From assembly GCA_963383645.1 (NCBI GenBank), contig OY726560.1, positions 152,172,546-152,236,545 of the forward strand: DNA of 64,000 nt, in the 5' to 3' direction. This DNA comes from Muscardinus avellanarius. Lineage: Eukaryota > Chordata > Mammalia > Rodentia > Gliridae. Below the pieces are notes generated by a model, which ran no database searches, had not been told where the DNA came from, and saw nothing but the letters and a program-made list of their open reading frames with translations. The number at the start of each line of letters is the position of its first letter. The stretch's first letter is position 1. Shown piece after piece: positions 54,975 through 64,000 of this stretch. Position numbers and translations under genes: made by a program.

Positions 54975-55340
54975 AAACTCATTCTTTTGGTGGCTATTTA
55001 TAGCTTAAGTATTCGCAACACACTGAAGTGCAGCTGCAGTGCCCTGCAGGATTCCCTCACACTTCCCCTCTATAACCATCCTGCCCGCACCTGCCCTGGA
55101 ATTCTACAGATAAGTCTTTGGAGACTGATTCCACTTAGCATCATTGGGTAAGTGGACCAGTGGGTAGTTTGTTCCTCTTTATTGCTGGAGTAGAATTCTA
55201 CTGTCTGGATGAACCAGTTTGTAACCCAAGATTTTCAGGAGTTGAAGAACGTTTGGGTTATTTTCAGTTTGAGAGAATTTTGAATAAAGCCAGCACAAAT
55301 ATTTATGTTCAAGGTTTTGCATGAACATAAGTTTTTTGTT
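54975..55340 (-). mobile_element. Old L1 fragment
   Basis: CTTTATTGCTGGAGTAGAATTC, GATGAACCAGTTTGTAACCC and GAATAAAGCCAGCACAAATA on + read as antisense L1. Confidence 0.65.
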
Positions 55341-55351
55341 TGTTTGTTTGC

Positions 55352-55544
55352 ATGTGTGGTACTGGGGATTGAACCTTGGGGCATTCTACCTCCAAGCTAT
55401 AACCCCAGCTCTATTTTTTATTCTTTATTATGAAACAGGGTCTCACTAAGTTGCAGAGGGCCTCAAGAGGAACCCGCAATCCTCCTGTCTCTGCCGCTCA
55501 GGTACCAGTACTCAGATCATAAGCATGTGCTACCACGCCCAGCT
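55352..55544 (-). repeat. B1/ID dimeric SINE
   Basis: GGTACTGGGGATTGAACCTTG starts the antisense ID half, and ACCACGCCCAGCT ends the 7SL half. Confidence 0.9.
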
Positions 55545-55571
55545 TGTTTTATTGTTGTTGTTGGTTTTTTT

Positions 55572-55750
55572 GGTGTGTGTGTGTGTGTGTGTTTTGTGGT
55601 ACTGGGGTTCCTGGAAACCCTTCTACCTCCGGGCTACACTCCCAGACACCTATTTTTTATATTTTTATTTGGAAACAGGGTCTCTTAAGCCAGTGAGGCT
55701 GGCTTTGAACCTGCATGATCCTCCTGTCTCCGCCTCCCAAGAGTGGGGAT
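55572..55750 (-). repeat. B1/ID dimeric SINE, head missing, with TG tail
   Basis: A TG tract (55572-55592) leads into GGTACTGGGGTTCCTGG. The 7SL half stops early at CCAAGAGTGGGGAT. Confidence 0.85.
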
Positions 55751-56350
55751 AAAATACTGAAAGCATCCTTGCACTGAACACGAGTGGGCCGGGGGGGGGG
55801 GCACAGGCCGCAGAACCAGATGCCAGCTTGGGTGTCACTCTTCCATTTCCTGGCCACAGGAACTTGAGTGGTCCACTTCTTCCCAAAGCCACACTTTCAC
55901 TGTCGGTAGCAGGAGGGAGAGTTAGACTTTTCTCAGAGGTATGTAGGAAGGAGAATCTACATGAAGCCATTCTATCAGCTGAGACGTGTAAGAACTACAA
56001 CTTCCCTTATTATTATTTTTTTTCTAATTCGTATTTTGCTTCTTCAGCCGAGCTGCAGGGAAACTTCTGACATTTCCCTTACCTCCTGAGATTTGTGCTA
56101 AGGTCCAACTGCTTAGTAAATGTCAGCAGTTGTATTTAAAGACTCTTGCTAAAATTGGCTACTGGAGACTCGAATGTGCTCATAGATTTGTACGTGATTA
56201 GACAGCGGTCAAGTGCTGCAGAAAGCAGCCATTGGGACGATTTGTCAAAGGCCTCAATTGTATCTACCACCCTGCCTCTTTCTACAAACCATCTAAGCTC
56301 ACCCTCTGTTATGAATCAAACGTTTTCACCTTTCAAATTCATATGTTAAA
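55751..56350. other. Intergenic, no gene seen
   Basis: A G run (55790-55801) and unique sequence. Confidence 0.45.
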
Positions 56351-56430
56351 GCTGGGTATGGTGGTGCATGCCTGTAATCCCAGCTACTTGGGAGGTTGAG
56401 GCAGGAGGACCACAGTTCAAGGCCAGCACA
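56351..56430 (+). repeat. 7SL-derived SINE fragment
   Basis: GCTGGGTATGGTGGTGCATG to CAAGGCCAGCAC; it includes CCCAGCTACTTGGGAGG, closer to an older B1/Alu form than the other copies. Confidence 0.8.
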
Positions 56431-56464
56431 CCCTCTCCAGGGCATATGTGTATGTTCAGTGTCG

Positions 56465-56620
56465 ATGAGGAACCACCATCACCTAGAGATCATTTAAATG
56501 TAGAGGAGGACGCACATAGGTTCTACGCACGCACGACACCATTTTAGATGAGGAACTTGAACATGCTTGGGCTTTGGTATCCACAGGAGGTCCTGGAAGC
56601 AATCTCCAAGCCACTCAGGA
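56465..56620. mobile_element. MER2-like DNA transposon fragment
   Basis: AGAGATCATTTAAATGTAG, GGACGCACATAGGTTCTACG and GGGCTTTGGTATCCACAGG match the second MER2-like copy near 29.8 kb in the same order. Confidence 0.7.
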
Positions 56621-57655
56621 TGTTTGTACTAAAAGAAATTTGATAAGAAAATGGAAAGTTTTCTACCCTGAAGCTTTGCCCTCCAATGATGGGATTGAGA
56701 CTTGATCCCCAAATCCAGGGCTCTTGGGGTCCTCTGTCTGTCACCAAGAGCAGAAAGGTGGAGATGAGGGGTGACTGGCGGTGCCCTCGCTGCCGGAGGC
56801 CCATTCTCCTTCCTCCAGTGTCCCCAGCAGAGCACTGTCTACCGGTTACTTACTGTGCAGCTGCAGCAAGTCCCTACGAGAGCTGAACTGTGTGAGCTTT
56901 AGATTCCTTCTGCCTTCCAAGAAGCCTGACCTCTTGGGATGGGGTGTCCACGCTCCTGTCCCCCTGCCCTGCCCCACTAGGCCCCAAGAGTGATGATGAT
57001 CCAGAGAAAAGGGCCAAGAGGGAAGTGGGGACGGAGTGAACACAGCCAGAGGCGGTACCCAGATACCCACAGGCCTTCAGAAGAGACACATCCCCAGCTG
57101 GCCCTTCCTGGAATTTGCACTGGAGTCTGAGCAGGGGTCCCGGAGACCCCAGCTCTGCCTGCCCAGCACCTAGCCAATCCCAGCCCCACAGTCCTTTAGC
57201 TGGGATGACTGAGGCCTCGCCCTGTTCTAAGTGAAATGCCAAGAACCTGGGTCTTCAACAAGTTCCCTGTCCTTCACTGGCCACTGGGGTGTCCACCTCG
57301 GGTTGTCTGGCGCTCTCCAGACTGGGATCTCACAGCCTCTCCCAGAGCCTCCCAGCACCTCCCAGCGCCTCCTGGCTTTTCACCTCTCCTGCCTGCCAGT
57401 CTTACTGCAAATGCAAACCTTCTGTGTTCAGCACACGTCCCTCCATCAAAGCATGGCTCCAGGACTAAGGCGGCTCCACTGCGGGTGGCTTCAGGACGGC
57501 TTGGCTTCAGGAGCCGCCAAACCATCGGAGACTCCAAACTTCCTTCCATTTGAGCCAAGGGCAGGCTGCTGTTCTGGAACCAAAAATGGGGAAGGAAAGA
57601 GCCCACTCCTAGTGTGGGTCTCCCAGCCAGGTTTGAGCAGATCATCTATTTCCTT
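56621..57655. other. Intergenic, no gene seen
   Basis: Overlapping frames of up to 185 codons (57231-57788) resemble no protein and run into a MIR and a SINE boundary. Confidence 0.5.
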
Positions 57656-57781
57656 GATTCCTCACCAGCATCTGGGGGGGGGGCTTTGGTACCCTCATTT
57701 TGCAGATGAGCAAACAGAGGCTCCACAAAGTAACATGATTTCCTCAGCTCCACCCCACTTGCTAGGGCCAGAGTCAGGATT
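57656..57781 (+). mobile_element. MIR fragment
   Basis: CCCTCATTTTGCAGATGAGC, AACAGAGGCTCCACAAAGTAAC and GTCAGGATTGAATTAGA are core MIR words. Confidence 0.75.
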
Positions 57782-57795
57782 GAATTAGACCCTAA

Positions 57796-58018
57796 CAGCT
57801 GGGCCTGGTGGCACACACTTGTAATCCCAGAATTTGGGAGGCTGAGACAGGAGGGTAGGGCCGTTTCAAAGCCAGCCTCAGCTACTTAGTGAGGCCCTTT
57901 GCAACTCAGTGAGACCCTGTTTCAAAATAAAGAATAAAAAGTAGGGCTGGGCATGTTGCTTAGAGGTAGAATGCCCATAGGTTCCATCCCCAGTACTGCA
58001 AAAAAAAAAAAAAAAAAA
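57796..58018 (+). repeat. B1/ID dimeric SINE with poly(A) and target duplication
   Basis: GAATTAGACCCTAA (57782-57795) and GAATTTGACCCTAA (58019-58032) flank a complete copy that ends in 19 A (58000-58018). It inserted at the end of the MIR. Confidence 0.95.
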
Positions 58019-58032
58019 GAATTTGACCCTAA

Positions 58033-59205
58033 GGCCTCTTCTCTTTTATGCTTTTGGCAGTGGCGCCCCTACAGGAGAAGGTATTGATGTCAGCAAGACA
58101 CACAACCGAAGAAGGGGACAAGATCCTTGAAGCCTAGACTGACCTGGAGAACGCCCTGGGCAGGATGCCACCTGCAGGCCTTGGCCTCCCTCCCCGTGGC
58201 CCCTGGGGAGCCCGCACCTCCAGGCTGGCGCCGATCCCACCGGCAGGCGTAGGCGGCCCCTCTTGGCTGGCACCGTCTTCCTTTTCCTCTTCCTGCTCCC
58301 CCATCATTTGTGCCAACATCATTCACATCTCTACTTTCTCCCCACCCCCTTGGAAGGCACACGGGCGTCAGGACCAGCTCTCCACTTCCTTCAGTGCAAG
58401 CATGGGACCCTGGCACAAACGGCCACTGCCAAGGGAGTGCTCGAAGACAGGAAGCGCTGCGTGCAGGCGCCTCTGCCCAGGGACGCGCCTGCAGAGCGAG
58501 GTCCTGATTCTATACGTCCCTGGAGTTCCCAGGACTGGCGTCTTCACAGGCTCCTGGGTAGCCCTGGTGCTGGTGGCCTGGGCTCTGCACCTCAAGAGGC
58601 TAAGGAGGCCATCGATGCAGGACGAACACCATCCCTCTGAATGGTTTAAGCACTGCTTTGCCAAAGGAGGTGGGAACCCTCTGGGAGATGGGCTGGGTGG
58701 GCAGGGCTGCCGGTGCACAGGTGCTGGGAAGGAACGCACGTATCCGGAGCTCCAACCAGCTGTGGAGAGTCGAGATGCTTCATCACCTTCAGCCTCCACA
58801 ACAGCCTTATGAGAGAAGCTTGTTATAGTTAGATAGAAAATGTCCCTTAAAGAGCTCACTTATTAATGTTTGGAGTTGGTGCAACTGAGACTTGAGGGCT
58901 GTAATCCCAGCAGTGGCCAGATCTATGATAATGGACTTACTGCCGGTGGCCTGGGCGGTGGGTGTGGCTGGAGGGGGAGGGGAGGGTCCCGGCGCTGTCT
59001 TGGGGATTCTCTATGGCCCCCCCTCCCCTGCTCTCAATATTGTTTCTGGCACGCTCCCTCTCTCCTCCTCCCACTGCCACAATCTGAGATCCACGGTCCC
59101 TGGGTCCCCAGCCTCACGTGGCCTGAACTTGATACTGTAAAATATAAACTTTTCTTCTAAGTTACATGGTCAGGTCTTTAGATTGTAGTTGGAACGCTGA
59201 CCTTA
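58033..59205. other. Intergenic, no gene seen
   Basis: A 215-codon open frame (58165-58812) starts in proline-rich sequence and has no recognisable domain, with large frames on the opposite strand; I do not call it a gene. Confidence 0.5.
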
Positions 59206-59330
59206 TTAGTCCTTTTCACAAAGGAAGGAAACTGAGGCTCAAGGAGGTTAGGAAAGATGCCCAAGATCGCATGGGCTGTCGGTGAAAGCCCTGAGTTTGG
59301 AGCGGTGTCTGGCTGATTCCAGCCTCCTCT
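59206..59330 (+). mobile_element. MIR fragment
   Basis: GAAACTGAGGCTCAAGGAGGTTAGG followed by GCCCAAGATCGCATGG is the MIR core. Confidence 0.82.
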
Positions 59331-60460
59331 GCTCTGCCGAGGAACCAGGCGCCCTTCTACAGAGCTGGGCATGAGGTCAGCGTGCAAAGCACATCTGTTA
59401 AGTGAATGAAGACAGCACGAGCACAGCAGTGAATGAGTCGGAGAGAACAGAACTGCTTTGAGATCGTGGAAACCAGCCCGAGAGGTTCCCTCGATGACCT
59501 CATGCCAAGCTTCCCCACCCACAGTTTCTTTAATCTGTAAGGTGACCCTGCTAAATTTGCCCAGCCGATAAGGCCAGGCAGCTCACCTGCACCTGTTATT
59601 CAAAGCTGGATCCAAACAGGAAGCCGGGGATGAGATAAGGCTGAGGAGGGCGATGCCTGGGTTCTTTACCCAGGATGGAGTGGGCCATGCAGCTTGATGT
59701 CACAAATACCTACTAAGTACCAGCCAAGGGCCATGCTCCATGGTGGGCCGCCAGGACGAGGCAGGAGCTCAGGCAGCCCCGGTGCTCCTATGGTTTGCAA
59801 CCTACTGGGAAGGAAAGGCTGATGTTAAGGACTAATTAATTATACATGAGATGAAAGATGACAAGAAGCATGGAGCCAGGTGGGCAGGGCAGACCACCCT
59901 GAAACCTGCCCTGTACGCTGGGGCCTGAGAGACCAGAAGGACGGAGCCTGGACTCAGTGGCCCAGGGGAGCTGCCTGCCACCCTTCATGAGCAGCCACCC
60001 CGGGACAAGAGATGCTCTTTGGTTTTGTTTCTTCCCGCTCTTGGTCAAAATGGTTCTCCCTTTCCCTCTGCTCCTGTCCTCCATATTTACCACTGTTTTG
60101 CCTCTAGCAATCCAGGCCTAGCAAATATACCTTGCCTTCTGGCCCCCCTACCCCTCCCGCTAACTTCTCAGCTCCTGTCTGGTAATTGATTGCGAAACTT
60201 CCAGGAATTTTCTGACCTGGTTAAATGAAGGCACATTAAGAATTAAGTTATGGATGCAATGAAATCACTCTAGATTCTACTAAAGTCAAAGATGATAAGT
60301 ACTTGGGACTCATGAATTTCTAGTATTTTACATTTTATATGATTTTTAGCATTTTATATTTAATATATTGGAGGATATTTACATCTATCGCATCAAATGC
60401 TGGAAATGCTAAGAGAGGTGGGGCTGTGCATCTCTTCCCAGTTCCATGTTCAGTATCAGC
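59331..60460. other. Intergenic, no gene seen
   Basis: An ancient-repeat-like stretch (59700-59870, ACTAAGTACCAGCCAAGGGCC) and unique sequence; E-box words CACCTGCACCTG and two GATAAG words lie near 59570-59640. Confidence 0.45.
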
Positions 60461-60895
60461 TGTCTTAGTCCATTTTGTGTTGTAATAAAATACATGAGGC
60501 TGGATACTTTATAAAGAAAAGAGGTTTATTTAGACCACAGATTTCAAGAGCCAAGAGCATCCTCCTGGCATTTGCTCAGCTCTGGTAGGGGCTTTCTACC
60601 TACATCACAGCATGGCAGAGGGTGTCATGGCAGGAGCGAGTGTGAGGGAGGGAGCAGATAGGGAGGCTGAGTGAGGGCGATTCAAAGATTAGCCTGGCTC
60701 TTATAAACAGTTCACTCCCACGGAAACTAACCAGGATCCTGAAAGAAGAAAACTAATCCCCACTCAGGGTAGCGTCTTCTAATCACCTTCCTCTAGGGCC
60801 ACATCCTAAAGGTTCTATCACCTCAATGCCCCCACACTGGGGACCAAGCTTCTATCCTGTGAAACTTTGGGGTACATACTCAAACCATACCCAAG
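60461..60895 (-). mobile_element. MST-like ERVL-MaLR LTR
   Basis: TGTCTTAGTCCATTTTGTGTTG opens the antisense LTR, TTTATAAAGAAAAGAGGTTTATTT follows, and CAAACCATACC closes it, as in MST-type LTRs. It is non-coding and probably solo. Confidence 0.85.
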
Positions 60896-61799
60896 CGATC
60901 ACAGTAGCTTTATCTGTCCATGATGGGAGTGTTGGTGTGACAGGAACTTGTGTAAGCAGTTGTTTGGTTTGTTTTATTGTCTCCATTGGATAAAGTAATG
61001 GAGGAATCACCTGGCAAGCTTCTCATTCCCTCCTGCTCACTCTGTGACTTCTGGTGTGGAGTCCCTGGACTGCTGTGATCAGCCCCTTGTGACTTTGCCT
61101 TTCTAGTTACCACTGCAGATTGAACAGTCGCCATTTCATGTATTAGCACTGCTGTAGGTGAAAGGCACACCCTGATGAGTTTGAAGGGGCTACCTGGCCT
61201 CTAGGGTGCTCTAACTATGCGCCTTTGCACAGAACGGTCTTTAGGGACCATAAAATAATTGTTGCATGGCTCATTGCCGCCAGATGGATGTGTCTCACAG
61301 GAAATCATCACTGCCCCTGTTGTGATTGTTAATTTGGTCCACATTGAGAGCCCATGTGTGTACAGATGCATACAGACATTCATGTCAACTCGGATGGTGT
61401 GGGCTGCGTCTACACACTCATTTCCAAATTCAAACCATATACTCAACATCTACTGCAGGGGTTGAATCATGCTTCTTGCTGAAAGATACATATTTGTTCT
61501 GCAGGCTTGATATAGGTCATGGAAATGTTGTTTGTCCACCATGGTATTTTGAAGAACACTTTAATTGGTTGCTGGAAAATATCAGGCCCAAATGCCTGAA
61601 AGACAGCAGTGGCGATGGTTTCTTTAGATAGGACGTGGGCTCACCCAAAGCACCAGGCACCGACAGAAGTGAGGCAGGGCACTTCCAACTGCATCCTCTG
61701 TGTTGGGTCTAGTAGCAGACTACACACCTCACCCACTCCGGATGCTCATGAAGAACCATGATGCTTTTCCAAACAGACGCAAAGACAAATGAGACTATA
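60896..61799. other. Intergenic, no gene seen
   Basis: Nothing recognised. Confidence 0.45.
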
Positions 61800-61930
61800 G
61801 GATACTGGAGCAGAAAGGATCACAGAGACTCCCTCTGCTGCTTTCCAGAGAAAGACAGAAAAAGCCTTGCTTGAGGTCACACATCAGTCAGTGGCAACAA
61901 AACCAGAAGAGAGTCAGGTCTCTGAAGAGG
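61800..61930 (+). mobile_element. MIR-like fragment
   Basis: AGCCTTGCTTGAGGTCACACATCAG and GTCAGTGGCAACAAAACCAG fit a MIR core at low identity. Confidence 0.5.
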
Positions 61931-62437
61931 CTCACCCATCGCTGTATGTGGTTTATTCGTGCTTATTCTAATCTTGTCTTTAGAAAGCATGGGAGAAAAA
62001 AGGTAAGCTGATATTAAAAAGAAAAAATGTAAAAGGTGGGGGCAAGTTTTTAATAAATAGTACTTTGTATGACCTCAGCTCCTTGTAAAATATCTCATAG
62101 AGATTACTGTTCTACTGCTGAAAGGATATTCTATATACATAGAAACTTGAGTATTTATTTTGTCAAAATCTTAACTCTTTTTAAAAGCTAGGTGAAACTT
62201 TCTAAACATAAGGGAACTCGATATGAGGGAGGAATTTGGACTCTTTATGGCCCTCCTCACCACCTGGAATACTTGCAGTCTGAGGATTCCTGGTTTGAAG
62301 GCACCCATGAGTGGAATCCCAAAGAGAAGTCCTGTTCATGACCTTCCTGTGTCTTCACATCGAGTGCTGATGTGGAGAGGCATTGAAGGAAGCCCGTTAT
62401 TCGGAGATGAAAGCCACACTGCTTTCGTTAAACTGCA

Positions 62438-62912
62438 TTTGGACTTGGAATGACCCCCCAAAGTACGTGTGCTGGAGATTTGGTCCACATGTGGCAGTGT
62501 CCAGAGGTGGGGCTTTGTGGAATTTATTGGCTCATGAGGGCTCTAAGTTCACTGGAGGTGGAATTTCTATGATGACTGATCCTTTGAATGGACTACGAGG
62601 AGCTGGTACAAACCATAGGCAGGTGAGGCGTGGTTGGAGGAAGCAGGTTGCTGAGGGCATGCCCCTGGGGATCTGCATCTTGTCCCTCGCCTCTTTCATT
62701 CTACTTCTCTCCCCCCACCTCTTCTCTTCCTTACTGCCATGAGCTGAGCAGCTTTTCCCAGCAGCCCTCCCGCCATGATGTTCTTCCTCTTCTCCAACCA
62801 AAGCCACAGAGCCATAGAGTGAAACCCCTGAAATCATGACCCAGAAAAAATATTTCCTCCTCCAATTTGTTTGTGTTCTGGTATTTTGGTCAGAGACAAA
62901 ACACTAATACAG
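62438..62912 (+). mobile_element. Rodent MaLR (ORR1-like) LTR
   Basis: GACTTGGAATGACCCCCCAAAG near the start, GAGCTGAGCAGCTTTTCCC, CGCCATGATGTTCTTCCTC and the end TTTTGGTCAGAGACAAAACACTAATA follow the rodent ORR1-type pattern. Confidence 0.75.
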
Positions 62913-63065
62913 ACCCAGCACAACCTTGGAAGTAATGGCCTAAAGAAGAAAAACTTGTTGGGATATAGTTAAAAAAAAAAAAAACTGTACCATGATAAAG
63001 AAACATAAAAGAGTTCTAAATCAGACTCTAAAATACTAAGGGATGGTAAATATTTAGTGGATATC

Positions 63066-63125
63066 TCCATCCATCTATCCACCCATTCATCCATCCATCT
63101 ATCCACTCATCTGTCCATCGATGTA
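63066..63125. repeat. (CATC)n-like microsatellite
   Basis: Imperfect CATC/CATT/CTAT units over about 60 bases. Confidence 0.93.
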
Positions 63126-63539
63126 TCTGGTTATGCATATATCTAAAGAAGTTGTATTTCTCATGAGCTGCTCTTTGACCATCCTCATCCTGTCTCTTCT
63201 CTGCTTTGAGCTGCACATGCAGCCAGATGAATCTTCTCTTAACTCACATGGTGATTACAGTTCTCCAATGTCTTCTCTGAAGCTTCCTAATCTTTGATGA
63301 GAAAGTATTTCTTGTTCTTTCTCATAAAGCTAAGGCCTCTGCTGAAAGCCCAGCTCCTGATATCGTAGCTCACACCTGAGTGACAGAGGAGGAAGGGCTT
63401 TGTGGATGTGGAAGACGGTGGAGACCAGGCTGTTGATGGAATAGCTGTGTTAAGTGAAATAAGGTCTCATTGTTCATCTTCTTTATCCATTTAACAGTAA
63501 TATAAACAAATAACTGCATTTACTTTTTTAAAAAAAGTG

Positions 63540-64000
63540 ATGCACAAAATCACACAATTTAAGACCGATGGAATATTTGGGATTATCTCAGGCATCGCTT
63601 TAATTTTAATCCACATGACTTAGTAGTTTTTTATAGAGAACATTTTGTTGAGTTTTGTTTTTGACCCACTTTGACAATCTCTGTCTTTTAACTGATTATT
63701 TAGACCACTTACATTTAAAGTAGATCATTGATAAACTAACAGCTACCATGTTTGTGGATATTTCCTATTTGGCGCCCTTTTTCTTTGTTCCTATCTTGTC
63801 TTTCATAATTTCTGCATTATCCTAATTGAACATTTTATGTTTCCATTTTCTCTCTTTTTTAGGATGTCAATTATATATTTTTTCTTTCTTTTTTAAGTGG
63901 TTGTACTCGAGTTTGCTCTAGAAAACTTTCAAATAATAGGCCCACTTTCAAATAACACTCTCTATCCCTTTTCATAGGTAGTTAAAGTATTTCATAACAC
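63540..64000 (-). mobile_element. Old L1 fragment, continues past the window
   Basis: GACAATCTCTGTCTTTTAACTG followed by TTAGACCACTTACATTTAAAG is antisense sequence around the ORF1-ORF2 boundary of an old L1. It corresponds to 19990-20090 in the young L1. Confidence 0.75.

Noticed and set aside
58165..58812. 215-codon open frame in the desert
   Set aside because: Proline- and arginine-rich composition typical of GC-driven frames, competing long frames on the other strand, and no recognisable domain.
1..64000. CRISPR arrays, operons, prophage, integrons or toxin systems
   Set aside because: The window is mammalian nuclear DNA; regular repeats are microsatellites and SINEs, and there are no spacers or bacterial gene clusters.

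Overview
The window is nuclear DNA from a rodent, most likely a member of the squirrel family (Sciuridae). The evidence is about 30 copies of a two-part SINE that joins a 7SL/B1-like half to an ID (tRNA-like) half, a young rodent-type L1, and many ERVL-MaLR LTRs. The species assignment is inference; no database was searched.

The only protein-coding gene I can support is the 3' end of WDR11 on the + strand. Its last seven coding exons lie between 670 and 6126, and a 3'UTR follows with poly(A) signals at 6327 and 6866. Together the exons encode about 301 residues, the C-terminal quarter of the protein. The last intron (4888-5968) is a U12-type AT-AC intron: it has a consensus minor-spliceosome donor and branch site, and only the AC end keeps the frame.

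From about 6.9 kb to 64 kb I see no host gene. In other mammals WDR11 is followed by a long gene-poor interval leading to FGFR2, and this stretch fits that interval. It is filled with interspersed repeats: dimeric SINEs in both orientations, L1 copies of several ages, MaLR/MLT1-like LTRs, DNA-transposon fossils (hAT-like, MER2/Tigger-like, MER5-like), MIR and L2 relics, and many microsatellites.

The largest element is a nearly full-length L1 on the - strand (15956 to at least 23242). Its ORF1 is open, and its ORF2 is broken once by a one-base frameshift. Its 5' end runs into a 200-N assembly gap (23243-23442). A second L1 (43797-45330) has the inverted 5' part typical of twin priming.

The structures I find most interesting are the AT-AC intron, an inverted duplication of unique sequence around a SINE and a GAAA tract (28198-28706), repeated growth of CA/TG microsatellites at SINE tails, a perfect triple DR1 nuclear-receptor-type motif at 37134, and repeat-free stretches (notably 47280-48260) that look like candidate distal regulatory DNA. 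I found no CRISPR, operon, bacterial or viral gene system, and no convincing previously undescribed protein system.
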